A DNA stretch of 64,000 nucleotides from Pristionchus mayeri (lineage: Eukaryota > Nematoda > Chromadorea > Rhabditida > Neodiplogasteridae), in contig BTRK01000005.1 in the NCBI GenBank assembly GCA_036245805.1, positions 21,242,984-21,306,983 on the forward strand, in the 5' to 3' direction. Shown piece by piece: positions 32,521 to 42,900 of the stretch. The notes under the pieces are model-generated. The model made no database searches. It had not been told where the DNA came from and was given only the letters and a program-made list of their open reading frames with translations. Each line of letters begins with the position of its first letter. Position 1 is the stretch's first letter. The position numbers and the translations under genes are program-made.

Positions 32521-35500
32521 ATGGCTCCTAAAAGAAAGAACAACGGAACTACTCCATCTATCATTGATGCATTCAATGCCGTAAAGAAACAGCCTAAGCT
32601 ACATTTCGGAAACGTTTTTAAACCAAGTGAGAAATTATTTCCGATAGATTGTTTTTGTCCAATTTATATTTTTTCCAGATGAGATAATCGACATAAGTGA
32701 ATCCCAACAGGACCAACCCGGTCCATCTATGCCCACTTCGAATGCTTCCTTCCATATGAACGAGGATGTTGAAAATGCGAGGAGATGGAATCCAGCAGAA
32801 AAGAAGCCAGTGGAAAGAATTAAATCGATTTCTAGAAGATCTATTGTACAACCCGTGAGGTATTTATATATCATTGACAAAATGCATATTGTGAGATTTA
32901 TTTTGCTAAAGTGAGACGTCTCTTCGAGAGCTTGGATGTGAGGTAGATGAGTTAAAAGTGATTGAAGTGGATGCGAATCTCGAATGTATCCAAGTAAGGA
33001 ATAGAAAGAAATGCGAAAAAGTGAGAATTTCAGGAAGATGTCCAGGTGGTCCGCCAGTTAATTGCCTCTAATTGTGCCCTCATTCTTCCCAAGAGAACAA
33101 TATTTGTACTGTCAATGTTCATGAGAAATTGGTTGCGGTACGTTCGAGATCTCTCATGAGTGACTATTTCTGAAGTATTCAAAATTATCCTTATTGCATT
33201 TATGAGGGATAAGTCAAGACTTCTACTTATTTCTAAATAACAACCTTAAACGCAAAGAATGCGTATCTTAATTCCACAGATCCTTTCGTTGGGAAGGGGA
33301 GTGAAGGAAGACATAGTCTATCGCGTATGTAGTGTCATTTTCCTATTCCAATCTATAAAATATTCGCGAAGCTGATATCTGGGGGGGGGGGATTTCAACA
33401 GTGATCATCATAATTTTACAAACCTTGTAATATTTAAATAAGCATGTCATTTCCACTTGTGCACGAAATCCTATATATTCAGTATCTTTCCTATCGGTCG
33501 AATTTGTATTTGCACATTAGATAAAGACGGAGAATGGATAAATGCTGTGCAGGAGGTGAGAGAGAATGTACACCTTTGCCAAGTTGTGCTATCAGGAATG
33601 TTCGTTGATGGGAATTGATAGGGCATCCTTCTCCCTTCCCTCCATTGAGATTCCCACATCAGCACGTCTCATGCTCGCGAGTAGTAAGGTGAGTGAGTTA
33701 TCCCTGATAGAGTGATAAATTAGAGATTATTATGCAGACTCTCGAGAAGCTCATTAGCAAAGACCCTCTCGCTTCCGAAATTCGTTGTGTTATTTTCCAT
33801 CTGACGGGCTTAACTACTCCGAATGCGATGAAAACAATAGTCAATTGTATGCTCATAAAGAAGGTATTTTGGAAGTTTATTCACTACTTTTGCTTGAACT
33901 ACGGAATTGCTTTCAAAATTCCCCATGCCATTTTATAAATGGCCTGGTCTCTGCATATTTGCATATCACCAGTCCTCTAACCCCCCCCTCCCTCTATTGT
34001 ATTGTGAGAACAGAATGCGTGGTGTGGTGTGCTAGAGTTATCACATTTTGTTGTATTACTCGCGGAGCGTGGGAGAAAAAAAATTTCCGCGAGTAATACA
34101 ACAAAATGTGATAGCTCTCGCCCACCACACCACGGACTACGCATTCTGTTCTCACAGTACCAGCACAAATAATATTTCTCTCTTCTCAATGACGTCCTAA
34201 ATAATAAACATAACATTCTTTGTTTGGGGGGGAATGGGTGGGTGACAATTTTACGGCATATTGGCAACCGACAATTTGGAAACGGGACATAACTTAAAGT
34301 TACCCAACAAGGACGAAACCCTGATCTCACCCTGATCCCGTCGCGTGCACGAGAGAGTATGCAAAAGTGAGAGAGTGCGGATCATTTCCGGCTTTCCTTT
34401 GAGGCTATTATTGATTTTTAGCATTTTTGAATATTCATTCTATACTAATTCAACCATCGGCTATTCGATGGAGGACAAAAAATAATGGGTCAATTTCGTC
34501 CTTGTTGGGTAACATTAATAACGAGTGATCCATACCACGGAAGTCTTTCTTTGTTGTTCAGCATCGATATGCGAACATTTTATTCATTTTTTATCTTTGA
34601 TTTTTATCCGGAAAATACCAAAGATCAAAACCAAAAAGTTGCTTATCTAGATGCTGATCAACATAACACACATTTTGATTGAAACACTCGTTATTGAGTT
34701 ATGGCCCATAAAAAGGTTGTCGGATGTTTGACCCCTCCCCTCTGTTTGGAGGCGCGTGTCTAATGGAAATTCACTGTTCAAATATGGGTTTACGCCATGT
34801 TGTTGATATTACAATACATATGTTAAGATACACTGTCGCTTCATTCTCATTGGTGGTGGAGGATCCATTGGTGGGAAGGGTACTGCGGTTCAACGAAGGC
34901 AAAGTATCATCACAAACTTTCACGTATCTGAATGGGTCGAACCCAGAGAAGACTTATTTGATGTAGTCATCAAGTGAATTTCAACGGTGGATCCGATAAT
35001 TCGAAGTGTCGTTTCAGACCAAGGATAATCGATCCAGTGAAGATTTGGACGTGGAATGAAACTGATAATCCTTTTCTCATTATGGTTATGGATCAATTGG
35101 AAGAGGTGCGTTAGGTTCTCCATTAACATGTTGTGTTTTATTTGAGGCGATCAACGATCTGACTGATGGTAGACGGGGATTTGGAAAGGGAATGGAAAAG
35201 ATGAATGTGAGAGATGTGATATTCGCTCCTCTTCATCTTCTGTCCAATGTGAGAATATAGTAAGATAATTCGAATGGTCAGGAGCATTGTAGAATAATAG
35301 TGGAAAGGACGAGCACAAAAGACTGCTTACTCTCGTGTCTCTCTTCTACCATCTTTTCTCGTTTGGTAAAGAAGCCTTCAAGAAGAGACTCAAAGGTTAG
35401 TTCAATTAGATAGGGGAAGATTGATAACGAGTTAGGTGAACTGTTTTTAAGTTGTTGCCTCGGAGAGCGAAGAGTTAGAGATGCAACTTCTTTCATCTGT

Positions 35501-38500
35501 GCCCTTCACACAAACTCTGATTGCTGTGGATGAGTTAGAGGGTGGAAAACATAAGAAGATGAAGCAGATCAAAGAGATCATCCACAAGGCAGTTGCTAGA
35601 AGGAGAGGTGAGACTAGGGAGAAGGAGAGGTGAGAATAGAGAGACAGAGGGTGCAAGAGAGGAATGACTCAGGAGAAAGAGTGAGGGGAGTTCTCCTTGT
35701 CGAGTCTCCTTCACTCGTCGATTCGATGGCTGAATCTCTATCGATGATGTGTGGAGTGTTGGGAGTGGATATCCATCCATTGACGAGGTACTCCTTCTCC
35801 TGCATCTCGCACATCTCTCATCCCTCTACATCCCCCTCTCTCGTGCTTCTCTCCTTCTCCAATCTGGTGGACTTCTCATTCTCTCCATTCATGATCAAGA
35901 GGGAATCAGTGTGTTTCGATCTCTGCTTTGCTCTCCCATTCACTTCGTGATATCTACGAGTAGGAAGTGAGCTCCCTTCCATTCATGCACCACAGCTTTA
36001 TCTTTTCAGAAGTGCAATCCATGTCGATGATATGTCAATGGTGCAGGAGTGGAATCTCATTCTTCACGATTCCAGAGAAAGAATTAGAAAAGTGCGTTGT
36101 TAGAGAAAGAATTAGAGGAGTGCGTTGATCGTATCACGATTTATCGGATTAAGATTTAAACTTTAACTACACTATCCAAAATTATTTAAAATTCAAATGC
36201 ATAATAGAATTTGACAAACGTTTTGACGCCGTTTACTTATCCCACATCTCACGATACACGAGGGACTTTGGTACAATTAGAAAATAGAAAAAAACACGAG
36301 GGTTCAAGGATTGAGAAGTACAAGAAATAGGATCGCATTTTTCAAATTCAAAAAGAGAGGTTGATTGGTTGGGAGTAGTGTCTGCAGCAACGTGTTGTAG
36401 ATACTGGAAATGAGTGCAAGCCATCTTTGCTTCGACGGGGAACTGCTCAATTTAAAATGAAGCAGCTTATCTGCACTGGCAGTGCTCACACGCGCACTCT
36501 GCGCTTATCAGCGCTACATTCTCTGAACAATGCTTCGATTTGGTTTGATTCTACATCGAATTGTCAAAAATATGCTGGTAAATTGCTCATAAGACATACT
36601 TTGACATACTAGAAAATCGCACGAGTGAGTAGGAATAGCAGTGCGAATAGCATAGCATATAATAGCATGTACAATAGTATAATAGCGGAATAGCATGTAC
36701 AGGCCATTTTTTGTATCACAAGGTTAAAGTTTCCCAACACACATGAAAATAATTTGAACTGGCGGAAGTGCCCTGATCACGGCAAAACGAGCGAGAGAGT
36801 GTGTAAAAGAGAGAGAGCGGGCGTGATCAGGCAACTAAGACTGAAACTTTTCGGCTCTACATTGTTGCAAATATTGATTTTCTATTATTTTCATTATACC
36901 AGTTTAACTGATTAGAACCCGTTCTACTACATTGTTAAATAATATAGAAAGGCATTTTCAAGGGTGTTGGTTAACTTTAAAGTTTTTCTTAAACTTTAAA
37001 GTTACCCAACAACCGTGCAAAATTTTTAAATTGGCGCCTGAACAATACCTTACCGCGAATTAGATGAACATGCACTTGTAAGTACCGTAATTTAAAATGC
37101 GCGGTTTGTTTAAATATTGTTTAATCGATTATATGGGCTTAATATTGATTTTTTTTTAAACATGAATATTTTGTGTGCGGTAATTAGCGTTCACAAGCCC
37201 GGTTCTATGCCAAATTCATCCTCACTTCTCGCCTGGTTGTAGAAATATATATTTCAACAGCAAAAACTTCAATATTAAGCCCATATAATCGATTAAACAA
37301 TATTTAAACAATCCGCGCATCTTAAATTACGGTACTTAGTTTTCCATTTTCATCGCGGGAAAATCGGTCATGATCAGGGTTGCACAACACATGTTTTGAG
37401 GTAGATTCTGTGACTAATTATTGATTTTCTGATTTTATTATTATTGCATTTCTACTAGTCTATGGTCGAGATAGGCAAACGGCCTGTCCCGAATCAGATT
37501 CAGAAGCTCATGTTACTGCTAAAACTCAATTTTGAAGTTTATGATTATAGGAACGACGGAAGGAACGATTTTTTTCCCTAAAAATACCCTATCCCGTGGA
37601 AGACTGAGAAGTCATTGGAGACCCCTTCCCTTCTATCCCCCCCCCCTCTATTTTCCTTCCCAGAATGGTTGAATCAGATGGCACAAACGATCTTTCTCTA
37701 CCCTCCCCCCTCCCCCACCTTCCTCCTTCCCCCTTCATCCTTCCCGATGCAAACACGTGTTTGTTGTTTTTCTATTTTTTGACTCTGCCTATTGGGAAGA
37801 ATAGGTGAGGGGGGAAAGGAAGTAACATACGAGAGAGAGATTCAATGATCTAATCAGAGGTCACTCTTCTTCCGCTAGCCTTTCCTCACGCAAATAAAAA
37901 AAACGAATCAAATTTTTGGTTCTTTTTGCGACATATGTCGGAAATGTATTTGATACAAAATTAGTATTACAAATAACGCCTATATCCAAGCTCATTTAGT
38001 TCATTGGTGCACTCTGTACGTAAAACATATGATTGCTATTAACAAGATATTATAGTTGATTCGAAATATGTTTTATTAGCTGTAGGAGGAGAGCTATATA
38101 TTAGGGAAAAGCAAAAATCTGATTATAGAACGAAAAAAGTTGATGCATCCACTAAATGAATATTCGCAGATGGTAGCAGAGGAGGAAAAATCATTCACAC
38201 ATCAAAGAATCGATTCAGCCTTCGTTATACAGAACTATCCATTTAATTTCGAAAGGTGGGTATGTATATGAGCAATATGGTGTACGTCTCTCTTTTCATC
38301 CCATCGGACCTCTTTTTTCCGTCACTTTGTGTCCCAAGGCACAACATTTCCATCTAATTTTTCCCATTGGGCGACCCTTCTCTCCCCCCCCCCCTCCATT
38401 CATTCTCCTTCCCCATTTCGAATCGTAGAGAAAGAGGGGACGAAGTGGAGTAAAGCATTGCAGGAGTCTTCTCTCTCTGGATACTTCCTCTGCAATCATT

Positions 38501-38869
38501 CGTTTGTCGTCTGAGAAGGGACGGGTTCATCGCTGGTATTCGACTGCTCTCTCCATTCACTTTCTTCTCCATTCCAGCACGGGTGTCTCTCTTACTCCAT
38601 CTGAACGAGCATTCCTCTCTGCTCGCTCAATCGTGTGGAGGGAGTGTCTTGTTCCTCTCACTCTCACGCCTTCCTCCCTTCTCTGGAATGAATCTCTTCA
38701 TTCATCAGATCCCTCTTCATTATCACGCCGACTTGTATCCACAATTTCTCCCTTTGTTCCTCCCTCATCTCCTCTTCCATCCTCCACTCTCCCCTGTAAC
38801 TGCACTCCCTCAGATGGGGAAGTCTTCTACTCATCTCTCATCTCTAAGCTCTCCCATCTCTTCACTTGA
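32521..38869 (+). CDS. FANCM/Hef-like SF2 helicase with eroded ATPase motifs
   Basis: Seventeen exons, all in phase, give 710 residues: 32521-32626, 32679-32854, 32916-32993, 33034-33137, 33483-33555, 33596-33688, 33738-33846, 34752-34962, 35018-35105, 35147-35248, 35282-35395, 35466-35607, 35682-35787, 35910-35966, 36010-36091, 38170-38255, 38464-38869. N-terminus is Lys-rich (MAPKRKNNGTTPSIIDAF). Residues about 125-190 follow the FANCM helicase core in spacing: NCALILPKRTIFVLSMFMRN for NTLVVLP-TGLGKT-F.., then RIFPIGRICICTLDK for WFPSGKVVFMAPT. ASEIRCVIFHLTG sits where FANCM has AEIKCLVIDEAH, and RVRGVLLVESPSLVDSMAE resembles the start of the second RecA domain. Walker A Gly-Lys-Thr and DEAH are therefore absent. 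AATAAA at 39066-39071 lies 200 bp after the stop. Identification is from remembered family sequence and is tentative; some other helical or RecA-like protein remains possible. Confidence 0.5.
33998..34160. repeat. Short palindrome in helicase-like gene intron
   Basis: GTGGTGTGGTGTGCTAGAG and ATCACATTTTGTTGTATTAC are repeated inverted after a central CGCGGAGCGTGGGAG spacer. About 160 bp, located between exons 33846 and 34752. Confidence 0.75.
34289..34515. repeat. TTAA-type MITE
   Basis: Ends TTAAAGTTACCCAACAAGG and CCTTGTTGGGTAACATTAA with GGACGAAAC/GTCC arms. Shares the interior CGTGCACGAGAGAGTATGCA with the element at 51078-51300. Confidence 0.7.
36074..36127 (+). repeat. Tandem duplication of an exon end and its donor site
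   Basis: AGAGAAAGAATTAGAAAAGT followed by GCGTTG (36074-36099) is repeated with two changes at 36102-36127 (AGAGGAGT). The first copy spans the exon end/donor at 36091/36092 of the helicase-like gene; the second copy lies in the intron. Confidence 0.8.
36092..38169. repeat. Repeat-rich 2.1-kb intron of the helicase-like gene
   Basis: Contains two adjacent TTAA-type MITEs (36724-36985 and from 36990) and a dispersed repeat (about 37105-37465) related to about 11850-12135 (shared TGTTTAATCGATTAT, GAAATATATATTTC, GATTTTCTGATTTTATTA). Also CT-rich stretches with 10-base C runs (37637-37646). No exon seen. Confidence 0.6.
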
Positions 38870-39065
38870 CTTCGCTTCTTTTCTTCATCCGTTCGTCTTC
38901 CGTATTTACTGGGTGCCTCTATGAGAGGGGAGGGGACTCTCGGGAGAAGGGTTGTTTTGCCGTAGTGTCAGTGCCACTCTCCTTCTTTCCCCCACAAGAG
39001 CCCCGTTGACGATACGAGTAATCGATGAGTTAGCGCGAGATACAAATAAAAATACCATCATATTC

Positions 39066-39097
39066 AATAAATTGCATCCCAACTTCTCATTTTTATT
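39066..39097. promoter_or_regulatory. Opposed polyadenylation signals of convergent genes
   Basis: AATAAA on the plus strand at 39066-39071 is 200 bp past the helicase-like stop. AATAAA on the minus strand (TTTATT at 39092-39097) is about 850 bp past the daf-16 stop. If used, the two 3' ends overlap. 39172-39940 otherwise holds no gene and is presumably daf-16 3' UTR or spacer. Confidence 0.4.
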
Positions 39098-39940
39098 ATG
39101 TGTCCGATTATTACAGAAACGAATTATGAACGAGGTAAAAGTGGTTACTTGATATACAGATGTGTAGTGGTTTGAAATCAGAAGAGGGAATCGATCTCGA
39201 CAACAAGGACATTCAACAAGAGTTCGTATTGAGAAAGAAATGAAGAAAGAGAGCGGTCGGTCAAATGAGTCTTATATTACTATGGAGACTCAGTACTGTA
39301 TCGAGTGAATATGCATAATCTAATCACCTCTCAATTTACTATGTACAAACTGTGGAAGGGGCATGAGGGGAAATGCACGGAACGGGAAGAAGGGAGGGAG
39401 AGGGGGAAGACCCGATGGGAAGGAAGGAGTCTCTCTGAGTGACTAGGATGAGACTCTACTCACGACGGGTTGATTCAACCAGATTAACCATTCACTCATG
39501 GGATCGTGATAAAAGGGAAGCTGGGGAGGAGGTAGTCAGAAAGGAGACAAGGAAGGTTTTCAACCATACAAAGAATGAACAATGGACTAAACGAAGGAAC
39601 GAAGGAGAACAAATCTAACCGGGTCGAAGGTACGAAGGATGGAAGGAAGGGATGAAGAGAATCTGGGGGAATTGGAGGGGGAGAGGTAGGCAAAAGGGGA
39701 TGGAGTAGGTCATACTGCACTCGATTATGGAACAACGGGTGGAACGACAAACTAAAATTGAGATTAAATGACGAGTGAAAGAAGGCAAAAAGATGCCAAA
39801 GTAAGATGAAATTGTAGACAAACAAGAGGAAAATGTAATGAAGAAGTGCCGTATTTTACAATACAGTATCCAGTACATGGTACACAGGACAGGAGAGGGA
39901 TAGAAAGAGAGCGCGAGAAATCACCACACGCATTCACTCA

Positions 39941-42900
39941 TCAGATGTCGAAGTTGAGTTGATTATTCGTCTGGGAGAGTTCATGCCGTAGGATTGACTC
40001 CATGTCCATGTCCATCAATGGCTGATCCGGGAGAGTCAAATTCTCGAGGTCGATAGGAAGAGCTGACTGAACTGCCACTTGCGAGGCAGTGACTCCGCAC
40101 GAATTGGGAGGAACTCCCAGGGGGTCCCCATGCATACGAATTCAGGTTCGTAAGGTATGGGATTCTGAAAGAGACCGACTAATAGAGAGGCTTTGGAAGA
40201 AGGGAAGAAAAGGGAATGTCTGACCCTGTCGGAGTCGGCTTCATCAACTGCCCTCGAAGAAGAGGATTCTGCGTGAGTTGTTGAGGTCCACGAACGGAAG
40301 AAAGCTCCTGGTACGAGGGAGGAGGAGCTACTCCCGGCTCTTGCTGAAGAAGAGAAGTGATGGAAGAAGATGAAAAGATGCTTCACCTTGATGACAGTCT
40401 TCATTTCTTGCTTGATCTCCCTTGGAAGGCCATTCGGACCACGAGTCGGATCAATTCTCATCTCAAGATGGATAACGAATGAGTGTGGAGGGTATAGAAG
40501 GAGTACCTGGTCAGTTCTATCGAGGATATCACTTGGAATGGCCACAGCAGTAGTCGCTCCAGACGAGTCCACCCATGGAGGGAAGTCGAAGTCTTCGAAT
40601 TGATCCAGAGTTGGCGATGATCTGTTGAGGGAAGAAGAGACGACGGAGGTCGAAGCAGCACGACCCCTGCAACCCTCCCTCGTATTCCATCCCCTGCCCC
40701 CTCCATCTCAGTTCCCCTCACCTGAATAGATCGTAAGCGACGAGACTCTCATCAGTAGGTTGTCCAGAGTAGACTTCATGGGATAGCATAGAAGATGTCG
40801 ATCCCCCCACTCCCGATGAAGAAACAGAGAGAGCAGAAGAAGATCCACGCATGTCCATCACCTTAGAGGCAGAGAGATCATTTCCATTCCTCGTGAACTG
40901 GGCCCCCATGTACCATGTGCCTCATTTGGTACCTTCGTCCCCCCCCTCTCTCTCTCTTCTGTTTCAACTTCATTCCCTCGTTCCTCCTTCTCACTGACGT
41001 GATTACCTATGCGAGTGTGAGGGGAAATAGAAGGCATAGACTGTAAAGCGAGAGGGAGGGGGAGGGATGGGGAGGGAGGGGGAGGGATGGGGAGGGAGGG
41101 GGAGGGAGGGGGAGGGAGGGGGAGGGAGGGGGAGGGAGAGGGAGGGAGAGGGAAGGAGAGGGCACAAAAAACCGGCTGGGGGAGAGAAGGAGGAACACCT
41201 CGATCGATCCATTCAGGCCTTTAGTGTACTGCTTAGTGAGAGTGAGAGTAGAGGAAGGAGAGAGAGAGAGAACGAAATTGAAGAGGAGCAAGGATGGAGA
41301 GGAGTTAGATAAGAGTTGTAGTAGGCAATATAGAATAGAGAATGGTGCGCATGGTGGAAGTACAGATTGAATGGGGAAGAGGGAAAAGCAAGTATGTCAG
41401 ATTGAAATCCCTCGTCTACCCGTCCCCAATGTTCTGCGAGGAATGGGGGGGGGGGGGATACCTTCTTTCTCGCTCCTCTTCTCTTCTTGTCCATCACTGC
41501 CTTCGTCGCAGTGTCCATAGTCGTCGCTCTGGTTCTTCGTGGATTCCGGCCTGGTTTGGCATCGGGATTGATGACCCACCTGAGAAAGAGACAACCACTC
41601 ATCATTCCAGGAGGGGGGGGGGGGGGGGTAAACGAGGTACCCACAGTACTCACCAACTACTCTTCCCTGCTCCTTCATTCTGTATTCTCATGAATCGAGA
41701 GTGGAGCGAAAGATTGTGTCGGATCGAGTTCTGAAATATCTGAATCCTCCATCTTCTTCCTTCATGTTTTTTATTTGATTTTCGTTTTTGTCTCCAATCA
41801 AATCTCTGGCATGGCAACTTTATCTAATATTTTTCCTCTCACTATCCGTTCCATTCCTTTATTTTCTTTTTTCATCCATTTAGTACAGAGAAGGAGAAGA
41901 CAGGAGAACAAAAGAGACAGGGGGGGGGGGATAAAGGACTGGGTAGGGGAAGAGTTGACTGAGGATGATGAAACAATAAGTATTACTCAATCGCTGTGGG
42001 GTAAACTAACGAAGGGGATGAAGGCAGTAGGGAATGAAGAAGGAGAAGGAGAGGAGAATGAAAAGAAGGGATGAAGACTTCTGATTAGGAAGGGAAATAG
42101 CCAAGGAAAAGAGAGATTAGAACAAATGTGAGAGTGGGTGGGAGATATAGACAAGAAAGAATGAGAGGAATAGAGATTGGAAGGAGAAAGGAAATTGAAG
42201 GTCGTCAACTAATGAGAGAGTCGAGAGGAACTAGGAAGAGGGAAGGAGAGGAAGAGATAATCTCACTACCAAGAATAGGACCCTACAGAGAAATGAAGAG
42301 GAAAGACAAGAAGAGGAGTAAAAGAATAAAGATAAGAGTGAATGATAGTGGGGACTCAAAATGATAATAAGAACGAGGAGTTAGAGAATAGCGGAGGAGA
42401 GAAGAGAGAAGAGAGAAGAGAGAAGAGAGGGAGGGGAATAGTAATGATGAAGCTGACCAGATGGTCCAAGGTTCAAGAGGGAGAAATACTGACCATCGGG
42501 AGGAATGGAAGGAATCAAGATAAATGATGAGCAACTTGGCAAGAATTCACTCATACCAAAACGACATTAATTAAGATATCGAAAGCAAATAAGGAGAGGT
42601 AGAAGGGGATGAGTGAGGTGAGCGCCCCCATCTTCAATCGACATACAGTACTCACCTTCCACCCTGCGGCTTCCTCCTGACTGGATCTCTCTCGGAAGTA
42701 CTGTACATGGTCAGAGAACCACTGGTAGATCTCATTGAGTTTGAGTCGTCCATCGGGTGAGCTCTCGAGTGCCTTTGCTATCAGATCAGAGTAACTCTCT
42801 TCTCCCCATGGATTGGGCTTCTTCTGCGCCAATTGATCGGGTGGTTTCCTCCTGCATCTCTTCTTCTTCGCTCCCATTCCTCCTCCTCCTTCCATCACTG

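Noticed and set aside
33289..33328. Possible small exon (ILSLGRGVKEDIVYR) of the helicase-like gene
   Set aside because: Phase does not fit between exons 33137 and 33483, which join correctly without it.
40036..40572. 178-codon open frame on the minus strand across daf-16 exons
   Set aside because: It reads through introns of daf-16; the spliced exons explain the conserved segments in their proper frames.
41050..41162. CRISPR-like or other spaced repeat array
   Set aside because: Simple contiguous minisatellite without unique spacers, in a eukaryotic intron.
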